From: Goniomonas avonlea
Lineage: Eukaryota; Cryptophyceae; Goniomonadida; Goniomonadaceae
DNA length: 10,578 nucleotides
Direction of reading: 5' to 3'
Assembly: GCA_003573635.1 (NCBI GenBank)
Contig: QUTJ01031261.1
Location: forward strand, 1 to 10,578
Made by a program: the position numbers and the translations under genes. The notes below the pieces were generated by a model. The model was not told where the DNA came from and did no database searches. It worked only from the letters and a program-made list of their open reading frames with translations. This document shows, piece by piece, positions 1-6,020 of this stretch (positions within the stretch are counted from its first letter, which is position 1; each line of letters opens with the position of its first letter).

Positions 1-243
1 ACTTTCAAGAGCGCCGGATCGGCGTGAGCCGGCCCTCTTGAATCCCAATATTCAAACACTCTATCAGCACAAAATCATTATGCTGATCACGATCAGCACA
101 ATATCTTTATGCTGATAACCCTATCAGAACAAAAAAACTGTCGTTTCGAGCTCGAAACGGCGTTTTCGCAGCTCGCACTCGCGTTAGCTGACCCGCTAAC
201 TCACCTCACATCCAACTAGACAAGCCGTTGGATGCTCGAGAGG
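1..243 (-). repeat. Copy 1 of a ~243-bp hairpin-rich direct repeat
   Basis: This stretch closely matches 1204-1447 in the same orientation, with mismatches and small indels (mosaic divergence, by eye roughly 85% identity). It may extend past the left edge. It is dense in short inverted repeats: ATCAGCA/TGCTGAT arms at 63-69/81-87 and again at 92-98/110-116, an 18-bp perfect palindrome at 142-159, GTTAGC/GCTAAC at 183-188/195-200, and CATCCAAC/GTTGGATG at 209-216/227-234. On the minus strand it starts with the last codons of an ORF and then a strong splice-donor look-alike, GAG|GTGAGT, with the cut at 204/205. It could be the terminal repeat of a small non-autonomous element or a duplicated exon-intron boundary. 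No reverse transcriptase, integrase or transposase is visible. Confidence 0.8.
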
Positions 244-673
244 GGGGTGCCAGAGCCATTGGATCTCGGATCCTCGACGTCGGAGAAGGGGTCGTAGCGG
301 GCAGAGCGACGGGCCTCGACGGCTTCGAGCCTGACCCGGACGGAGGACTCCAGGGTGTCGAGGAAGTCCGTGACAACCTGGATGTCGTCCTCGCAATCCA
401 AGCACTCTTCGAGCAAATTCAGCTGGTTGGCTTGGTAGGCGCCACCGATCTTGTCGAGAGCGGCTCGGATGGCGTCGACACGTTGGAGGACCTCTTCGGG
501 GAACGGTCGGAATGGTCGGAGCGGGGCGACGACGCCTGCGAAACTCCTTCCATGGAGATGGTGTCAGGATGCAAATCCTGCTCGTCCTGAGAAGCAGCAG
601 GACGAGGTGGCGATGCCGGGCGACCAGAGGCAGCCCGGGAGCGAGTAGTGGGAAGACTGTCTGAATGTGCCAT
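216..673 (-). CDS. Hypothetical ORF in the inter-repeat segment, split across two frames
   Basis: On the minus strand an ATG at 673 opens a Ser/Pro/Arg-rich frame (starting MAHSDSLPTT) that runs to 419. From about 560 a second frame is open to a TAG at 216-218, and it looks more protein-like: acidic and helical, with FPEEVLQRVDAIRAALDKI, then LLEECLDCEDDIQVVTDFL, then RLEAVEARRSARYDPFSD. A polypeptide using both would need an intron (TTTCGCAG near 540 is a possible acceptor) or a frameshift. I do not recognise the family. The position between direct repeats suggests an element-encoded or degraded gene, but no mobile-element motif is visible. Alternatively only one of the frames is real. Confidence 0.35.
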
Positions 674-1100
674 TGCGATGAACGCGTTGAGGAAAGCAGC
701 TGAGTAAAGTAAAATTTATTGAAATGCCCCCCGCAGGGGGTACAAAAGGAGGGCAGAAGCCCTTAGTCGGTCGTTGAGGAAAGCAGCTGCCGTTGAGGCA
801 CGTGCGAGCCATTTAGCAATTCCATTGCTTACTCGGTCGGGATTAGGTCAGTCAAGTCGGCGGCCCGACGATCTCAACGTCCATGGAAAATGCCCCCGCC
901 CGGGGGATTTTCTAGTCCGAACATTTTCACGGATAAATGCTAACGAGAAAGTTTCACCGACCAAACGAAGCAGTTCCCCAACCGCAACGCTAGTGTTTTT
1001 CTCCTCTCACGAACGACGTTAGAGAGAGAAGGGGCCATGGCGTGACTCGGCTCTCTTAGAACAACCTTTACTCGCGCATGTGTGGGCGAGAAAGGGGAAT
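674..1100. other. Noncoding inter-repeat segment with GC hairpins and an 18-bp direct repeat
   Basis: I see no convincing gene here. An 18-bp sequence beginning CGTTGAGGAAAG occurs at 685-702 and exactly again at 772-789. Between the copies lies a hairpin with CCCCC/GGGGG arms at 728-732/736-740. A second, longer hairpin at 886-912 has arms GAAAAT-g-CCCCC and GGGGG-ATTTTC around a 4-nt loop. On the minus strand the sequence just upstream of the ATG at 673 contains AATAAA and a pyrimidine-rich stretch ending in CAG. Confidence 0.6.
886..912. other. Strong inverted repeat (hairpin)
   Basis: The arms GAAAAT and CCCCC (886-891, 893-897) pair with GGGGG and ATTTTC (902-906, 907-912), with one unpaired G and a 4-nt loop. 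A weaker hairpin with the same C5/G5 core lies at 728-740, each preceded by A-rich sequence, so the two may be related copies. The role is unknown. Confidence 0.7.
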
Positions 1101-1200
1101 TAACGAACAGAGCTAACACCAGGCAACCGAGAACCGCAACACGATGCGGTTAACGAACAGAGCTAACACCAGGCAACCGAGAACCGCAACACGATGCGGT
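1101..1200. repeat. Perfect tandem repeat, 2 x 50 bp
   Basis: Units 1101-1150 and 1151-1200 are identical at all 50 positions, starting TAACGAACAG and ending ACGATGCGGT. Each unit contains AACCGC and GCGGT arms that can fold, and the bases after the second unit (TGCCTCGGTT) extend the possible pairing with GGCAACCGAG. The array abuts copy 2 of the 243-bp repeat. Perfect identity implies a recent duplication, or a collapse or join artefact of assembly. Confidence 0.9.
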
Positions 1201-1203
1201 TGC

Positions 1204-1447
1204 CTCGGTTTTCAACAGCGTCGGATCGTGCGAGCCGGCCCTCTTGAATCCCTGATTCAACCCTATCAGCACAAAATCTTTATGCTGAACCGTCATTCAT
1301 CAGCATAAAGTCTTTATGCTGATAACGCTATCAGCACAGAACTCTGTCGTTTCCCACTCGAAACGGCGTTTTCGCAGCTAGCACTCGCGTTAGCTGACCC
1401 GCTAACTCACCTCACATCCAACTAGACAAGCCGTTGGATGCTCGAGA
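1204..1447 (-). repeat. Copy 2 of the ~243-bp hairpin-rich direct repeat
   Basis: Second copy of the left-edge repeat, about 1.2 kb away and in the same orientation. Similarity starts near the end of the 50-bp tandem repeat and stops abruptly after the GCTCGAGA shared with copy 1. The ATCAGCA hairpins are retained at 1265-1271/1283-1288 and 1299-1305/1317-1323, with another ATCAGCA at 1330-1336. The 18-bp palindrome of copy 1 is interrupted here. The minus-strand donor-like GAG|GTGAGT is conserved, with the cut at 1410/1411. Conservation of the hairpins and donor despite mismatches elsewhere suggests they may matter, but two copies are too few to prove selection. Confidence 0.8.
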
Positions 1448-1791
1448 AACGGCGTCAGGCCGAGCTCCCGCGCCCGTTGCCACACGACCTCCCCCCGCGC
1501 TCCGCCGCCCTGCGTGCCACCTCCCTCCGCTACTGTGGGTCGTCGCATCCCAATCGCGGGTGGCTCATCATCGCTGTTGCTCCCGTTGTGCGAGCTCCCT
1601 GCGCGCCTGCGTTGCTCCTGCTCCTTCCTCGCGCCACACCGGATCCAATGGTCCCAGTCGGAGAAGAGATCCTTCGAGCGGCCTCCCGTCCTTTGTGACC
1701 CCTGGGCTTGACTGAAAATGTCCTCCGGTCCGTTCATGGCCTCATCATGCCGAGCTACAGCACATTTTGTATCTGCGGTCCTTCGGTCCAT
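1411..1791 (-). CDS. Hypothetical minus-strand ORF/exon leading into repeat copy 2
   Basis: An ATG at 1791 opens a frame that enters the 243-bp repeat. It either stops at 1402-1404 or is spliced at the GAG|GTGAGT donor at 1410/1411. The product would be hydrophilic, with an acidic/basic start (MDRRTADTKCAVARHDEAMN), a KEQEQRRR patch and a Gly-rich segment. The last residues, LEHPTACLVGCE, are also encoded by repeat copy 1, so two minus-strand frames feed the same repeated boundary. I recognise no domain. The opposite strand is also open but Arg/Pro/Cys-rich and less natural. The stretch may be a non-translated remnant. Confidence 0.3.
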
Positions 1792-2388
1792 GGTATTTAG
1801 GGATTGTTTGTGTCAGAGAGCAGCCACAGATCCGTAGCGTTGCCTTGTGCCTACTTGTTAAACCGAGAGAAGGTGAGAGAGGTGAGGGGAGAGGAAGGAT
1901 AGATAAAAATGTAGATCAATCGGGAGATGGATCGAGAGAGCCGGTGGTTTTTATCTTGAGAGAGGGGAGAGAGAGAGAGAGAGAGAAGGTGAGAGAGGAC
2001 CGAGGGGAGAGAAGGGTCAGCACAGGTCAGCCGGACGGCGGCACTCGGCACTCTGGGTGTCCACCTCGCCCTGCTTGAGGTGCACGCACTCCTCCAGCTC
2101 TGCACGGTCGCCTCGACCTCGGTTGTGCTGAGATATAGAGATAGAGATTGACACGCAGTCAAACCTGGCCGAGGCTAGACTCACTGAGTGGTTGTTTTGT
2201 GGCACGGATCTCGCTTGAGCGTGTCTCTGGCACTGACAAATCCCTCTCTCTCTCACACACACACTCTCATGGCTTGAATTCTCTCGCTCTCGCTCTCTCT
2301 CGAATGGCTTGAATCCTTTCTCTCTGTGTGTATGTGTCTCTCTGTCTCTGTTGCTGTGTGGGATATCAACTGCTTGGTGAAATCATAA
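1792..2388. repeat. Low-complexity GA-rich then CT/CA-rich region
   Basis: There is no reliable gene here. 1860-2015 is purine-rich, including a (GA)n run near 1966-1985. 2245-2350 is a CT/CA/GT microsatellite-like tract. A small minus-strand stretch (about 2010-2130, residues such as ELEECVHLKQGEVDTQSAEC) is open and follows a good pyrimidine-rich acceptor-like sequence ending TATATCTCAG. It could be an isolated exon, but no partner exon was found. The pyrimidine tract ending near 2390 could serve as the acceptor region of the plus-strand exon that follows. Confidence 0.55.
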
Positions 2389-2628
2389 AGACCTTCCAAG
2401 CGCCTCCCTGGTTCATTAGGGACGCAACAGTACCCAAGGACTATCGAAAATGACCAGTCTCAACCACTGGCCAACTTTCCGGATGCAATTGGCAGTGAGC
2501 CGTGGGTATTTTGCATCCCTACCGAGAGTGGACAGTCATCTGTGGCTGGTCTGCAGTTTGGAGGAGGTCCGGCCACCAGGGAGCAGTACGGTCGGAGCAG
2601 GGTGAAACGGCTAGTCAATTTTTCCTAA
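2389..2628 (+). CDS. Probable 3'-terminal exon of an unrecognised gene (no ATG)
   Basis: A frame open from just after a TAA at 2386-2388 to a TAA at 2626-2628 has ordinary protein composition but no ATG, so it would be an internal-to-terminal exon. It reads RPSKRLPGSLGTQQYPRT, then NDQSQPLANFPDAIGSEPWV, then FCIPTESGQSSVAGLQFGGG and on to RVKRLVNFS. Possible acceptors are CATAAAG at 2390 after a long pyrimidine tract, or TTCATTAG near 2419. Upstream exons were not found in the simple-sequence region. It ends 43 bp from the stop of the minus-strand Rieske gene, so the two would converge tail to tail. I recognise no family. The other two plus frames here are shorter or less natural. Confidence 0.45.
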   Translation, partial: RPSKRLPGSLGTQQYPRTIENDQSQPLANFPDAIGSEPWVFCIPTESGQSSVAGLQFGGGPATREQYGRSRVKRLVNFS

Positions 2629-2671
2629 TTTCCCCATTGCAACCACCAAATACAGGACCTTGGCACTGTGC

Positions 2672-3359
2672 TCAGTATTCATGAATCACCACGTCTCCTT
2701 TGGCAAACGCATATTGGTCGCTGGCAAGTTCCCCTCCCCGGGAAAGCGCCACGTACAGGCCATCCTCTCGCTCCTCGACTCTGCGCAAAAGTAGGTCAGC
2801 CCAAGCACACAAGGAACTTTCATACTTGTGTGTGCGTTGACGGACTCCTTTGGACTGCCATTCGGAAATCTTGGTCTTGTGGTCCCATGAAGTGAACATG
2901 CCGTTCCCAGTTTCAATTTCAATCTCAAAAAACAAGTTAGCAAGCGTTGAAAATAATGCCTGGTCACGCACAAGATAGTTGTGCCAAGGGCATTTGATGC
3001 AATTTGTTCCATTCACCTCTTCGATCGGACCATCGAAAAGCGGACCGCCATAGTGGTAGCATATCGCACTGCAAAACGTCAGCCTGGATATTTTTCATCG
3101 TGCCACATACTCAAGACAAAAAACCTTCTCCTTGAATCGCAACAGGCCGACTTTTCGACCCTCAACGGTCGTGGTCATCTTGGTCATCCCGGGCTCAAAA
3201 CCTTCGACCTTGTGAAACTCCCCGTACTCTAGCTCTGGCTGAGGACCGGGGCCACCTGCAGCCTCCCCCTGATAAGGTTTGAATGGTCTCGAACTTGCTA
3301 GTCCGAGGGACTTTGATGCATACCTGACTCGCAGCCTGCGCGCCGCCCCCACTGTACAT
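2672..3359 (-). CDS. Rieske [2Fe-2S] domain protein, RFESD-like, five exons
   Basis: Spliced minus-strand gene: exons 3359-3324, 3268-3111, 3068-2972, 2923-2826 and 2780-2672, joined over introns of 55, 42, 48 and 45 nt. All junctions are GT-AG and phase-consistent, giving 165 residues and a TGA at 2674-2672. Cluster ligands are visible: box I C68-Y-H70 in CYHYGGPLFDGPIEEV, and box II C91-P-W-H94 in CPWHNYL, followed by IEIETGNG. The last exons give KGVRQRTHKVEEREDGLYV, the usual end of this fold. Splicing the 48- and 45-nt introns removes inserts that would otherwise break these motifs. The size matches small soluble single-domain Rieske proteins such as animal RFESD. Expected role: electron transfer or redox by a His2Cys2 [2Fe-2S] cluster; partner unknown. 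No transmembrane segment or clear targeting peptide is seen. The first intron and ATG are the least certain parts; an unspliced start at 3514 is possible but gives an unnatural N-terminus. Confidence 0.9.
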
Positions 3360-3478
3360 TTCGGACCCACTGCCCAAAGATAGATGAGATAGATCGAAGA
3401 TGATTCGTACCTATTGGGTAGCGTGAACCAGTTAACGCAGCACCGGACACAGCACATTCGAAAACGAAGTCGGTGTGG
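3360..3478. promoter_or_regulatory. Short divergent intergenic region (candidate bidirectional promoter)
   Basis: These 119 bp separate the chosen ATG of the minus-strand Rieske gene (3359) from the first ATG of the plus-strand FHA gene (3479). No other start sites fit better, so both transcripts must start in or near here. An inverted CCAAT-like ATTGG lies near 3414, and there is no clear TATA box. The assignment is by position, not by recognised elements. Confidence 0.45.
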
Positions 3479-4579
3479 ATGGACGGTGTGCCCCAAACGC
3501 GCCCACCGTTTCAAGGCACACAGGGCATCCCACAGACAAACCTACCATTTTCTGGAGGATCGTCATCCAAAACTTCTGCCTCCCGCAACACTGCTGCGTT
3601 TCCGAATTCGAATTCTCAGTTCCCTTCAAATTTCTCGGGACAAAATGGTGGCAGGAATTACGCAAGTTCGTTGTCCTCACTCCCTGAGGATTTTTCAACA
3701 CGTCTAAACTCGGGCACCTCAACTCCAGGGCAGCATGCAGGCGACCCACCCCTCCCCCCAATGCCTTTCAAACCCTTTAAGTTCTTGGGTGCCGGCGATA
3801 TCGAGCCTTCACGTTGGGAGCCCTTGAAGACTGTCCCAAATTCATTGGCCAACTCTACGTCAGGCTCATTCGCTGCCCCAGGCACCGCAAGTTGGGTTCC
3901 GAATTTCAACACCGAGCGCAGCAGACCAAACGACCCCAGCAACTACGACGCCGCTGCTGCTCAGGCGAGGTCGCTGCTGTTGAATCCAGCCAGCCCCGTT
4001 CGACGGCAGACCCCTCCAGATCAGCAGCCTGACGATAGCATCGTCTTGCAGTGGCAGTCCTTTGGGGCCACTATTCCTCCCAGTGAAAATGCGAGCACCC
4101 TTAGCCTCAGGTGCCAGGGTGTGAACCTGCCCCCGATTGCTTCAACAGCTTGCCCTGTGCCCCTCGGTCGGGATCCTGGGTCACACGGTCTTAAAATGGA
4201 CCCAAATGATTTGACTGTCTCGAGCACCCATGCTGAAATATGCTTTCGGGAAGGGTTCGGCTTCTATCTTCGCTGTGTGTCGCACACAAACAAAGCGTGG
4301 ATGCGAGTGCCGGGTCGTTCGACTGAGATAGTTCTTCTCTCCCAGCAGGAAGGCCCTCCTCTTTCTCGAGGAAGCTTGATAATCCTGGGCCGAAGTGTCA
4401 GTCTTGAGGTCATCGATGTCTTGCTCAAGGGCCCCTCGACCCCGACGATGCAGGTGCGTTCCGAGCCTTCCTTTTCTCCCACTTTACTCGCTCGGCGTCG
4501 TATGGCGGATCCTTGCGCTGCTGGGGCACTCTTTAGATCAGTGTTTGAGCCATTTTGGAGAGCACAGAGACAGACTTGA
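3479..4579 (+). CDS. FHA-domain protein with a disordered N-terminal region
   Basis: The first in-frame ATG is at 3479; the frame is open to a TGA at 4577-4579 (366 residues). Residues 1-200 are Ser/Pro/Asn/Thr-rich and probably disordered. An FHA-like domain lies at about 207-312: LSLRCQGVNLP (first strand), G230-R231 in PLGRDP, S248-x-x-H251 in DLTVSSTHAEI, N271 in the position of the usual STNG loop, then SLIILGRSVSLEV. The Gly-Arg, Ser-x-x-His and Asn positions are those that bind phosphothreonine peptides in this family, so phosphopeptide recognition is plausible. After residue 325 a GTGCGT donor (4454) and a TTTAG acceptor (4536) could remove 83 nt; the protein would then end three residues later at 4548 (328 residues), right after the domain. 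The unspliced tail is Arg/Pro-rich and not domain-like, so the 3' end is unsettled. No kinase or other catalytic domain is present. Confidence 0.75.
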   Translation: MDGVPQTRPPFQGTQGIPQTNLPFSGGSSSKTSASRNTAAFPNSNSQFPSNFSGQNGGRNYASSLSSLPEDFSTRLNSGTSTPGQHAGDPPLPPMPFKPFKFLGAGDIEPSRWEPLKTVPNSLANSTSGSFAAPGTASWVPNFNTERSRPNDPSNYDAAAAQARSLLLNPASPVRRQTPPDQQPDDSIVLQWQSFGATIPPSENASTLSLRCQGVNLPPIASTACPVPLGRDPGSHGLKMDPNDLTVSSTHAEICFREGFGFYLRCVSHTNKAWMRVPGRSTEIVLLSQQEGPPLSRGSLIILGRSVSLEVIDVLLKGPSTPTMQVRSEPSFSPTLLARRRMADPCAAGALFRSVFEPFWRAQRQT

Positions 4580-4639
4580 ACCCGCGACGACAGCAAGCAT
4601 TCTAGAGTTGGTCCACAGCTTGCGGTCTCGTTCTTATTC

Positions 4640-5340
4640 AATGGCTACAGCATCTTTTGAAAGGGTTTGTGTGGGTGAAATAGTTTGTGTGGGCTGTGTC
4701 TAATGGTGCTGGCTGTGTAAGCACCTCGGTGCACCCGTGCCTTGTGGTGTGCGGTGTGTAAGCACCTCAATAATTTGTGTGCGCATTGATCATTCATGTT
4801 GATGTGCTTACACACCACACGCACACACACCACAAGAGGTAGTGCACACCACCGAAGAAGCACGCAGGTCACTGCCGTGCGTATCGATCATTGTTGATGT
4901 GCGCACACACCACACGCACGCGCACAAGAGGTAGTGCACACAGCCCACGCACAGCACACACAAATTATTGAGGTGCTTACACGCGCACACGACGCACACG
5001 CGCGCAAGCAGGTGCATCGAGAGGTGCTTACACACCGCACGCACAGCACACACCCCAAGACACAGTGCAAACACATGAAAGAGATGCCTACACACCGCAC
5101 ACCACACGACACAGTGCAGACAAGCGCAACCAGGTGCATCGATATTTATTGAGGCGCTTACACGCCACACAGCTCACACCCCAGACGCGGTGCACACAAA
5201 TTATTGAGGCGCTCACACCGCACGCACAGCACACACCCCAAGACACAGTGCACACAAATTCTTGAGGCGCTTACACACCACACAGCTCACACTCCAGACG
5301 CGGTGCACGGCAGTGGCCTGCGTGCTGCGTGCGTTGTGTG
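4640..5340. repeat. CA/GT-rich degenerate repeat domain
   Basis: About 700 bp of ACACAC/GTGTGT-biased sequence with recurring motifs such as AAATTATTGAGG-GCTTACAC and AGTGCACAC. The AAATTATTGAGG-type motif occurs on the plus strand near 4963, 5143 (variant), 5198 and 5257 (variant), the last two about 59 bp apart, and on the minus strand near 4775. The left part (4640-4800) is GT-rich and the right part CA-rich, a strand switch consistent with a large imperfect inverted repeat. Frames are open on both strands only because of composition (Cys/Val/His-rich peptides). I see no gene. Confidence 0.8.
4756..4982. repeat. 26-bp perfect inverted repeat within the CA/GT domain
   Basis: The arm at 4756-4781 (GTGTAAGCACCTCAATAA and on) is the exact reverse complement of 4957-4982. 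The arms are separated by about 175 bp of CA-rich sequence that also contains related TTGATGTG elements on both sides. This is strong potential for a cruciform or a hairpin transcript. Confidence 0.8.
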
Positions 5341-5499
5341 CACGACATCCTGTGGTGGCAACTCTCATCAGCCCTATCCCGATCCTGGAAGGAGAAACCG
5401 TTGCTGACACTGGCCCCACCTACGCCCATCACCCCGCTCCACAACTCCCATCATCCCTCTCCCTCTCCTGCGTGTTTGCGAAGTTACTGACACTGCCCC

Positions 5500-5620
5500 C
5501 ACACTCCCATCTCACACCCGCTCACACCTCCTCCCAGAACCGGACGCAGCAGAACCAGCCATCAGGCCACTCGACACCCCGCCGCAGCAGCAGCTAGACT
5601 GTTGAGTGCGCACTGTGGCC
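5500..5620 (+). pseudogene. Degenerate copy of the Gln-rich gene's main exon
   Basis: The order of blocks here (TCACACCTCCTCCCAGAACC, then CAGAACCAGCCATC, then CTCGACACC, then GCAGCAGCAGCTAGAC, then GCACTGTG) matches the order in the intact exon at about 6098-6302, but the intervening Gln/Pro codons are missing and a TAG follows. It therefore looks like a decayed, internally deleted copy of that exon. The remaining 5340-5500 sequence is Pro/Ser-codon-rich, with no supported gene. Confidence 0.6.
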
Positions 5621-5625
5621 GCGTC

Positions 5626-5883
5626 TCAAGTACACCCGCTCACNCCTCCTCCCAGAACCGGNCGCAGCACTAGACGTGCAGCACTATGCCCGCACCTCAA
5701 CCACACCCGCTCACACCTCCTCCCAGAACCGGCCGCAGCACTAGACGTGCAGCACTATGCCCGCACCTCAACCACACCCGCTCACACCTCCTCCCAGAAC
5801 CGGCCGCAGCACTAGACGTGCAGCACTATGCCCGCACCTCAACCACACCCGCTCACACCTCCTCCCAGAACCGGCCGCAGCAT
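5626..5883 (+). repeat. 71-bp tandem array, three units plus a partial fourth
   Basis: Units start at 5626, 5697, 5768 and 5839 (TCAA...). Each contains the CTCCTCCCAGAACCGG core followed by GCAGCACTAGACGTGCAGC. Units 2 and 3 look identical. Unit 1 carries the two N bases and several differences. The period is not a multiple of three, so all three frames are visited. The core is shared with the intact exon at 6099-6119 and the decayed copy at 5520-5541, so the array probably arose from coding sequence. A short related tail follows (5884-5950, including CAGCTAGACGTGCTTGTC). Confidence 0.9.
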
Positions 5884-6020
5884 TGGACACTCCTCCCAGA
5901 ACCAGTGCTAGTCAGCTAGACGTGCTTGTCGGCACTCAACTACACGCACGTGAGAACCTGCCTGAAGGCATGAGAGAGGTTGTGTGAGCAGACAGTGCGA
6001 CAGTGGCAAGGCTCGCGCAG

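Noticed and set aside
1-243. ATCAGCA/TGCTGAT hairpins as bacterial operators or CRISPR repeats
   Set aside because: The window is eukaryotic by its introns, spacing is irregular, and there are no spacer-repeat arrays or cas genes.
1-1447. LTR retrotransposon
   Set aside because: The direct repeats fit only loosely: no primer-binding site, polypurine tract, reverse transcriptase, integrase or TG...CA ends could be shown, and the left end is cut by the window.
4645-5419. Several 60-120 residue open frames on both strands in the CA/GT domain
   Set aside because: They overlap in many frames, give Cys/Val/His or His/Thr repeats dictated by CA/GT composition, and show no domain.
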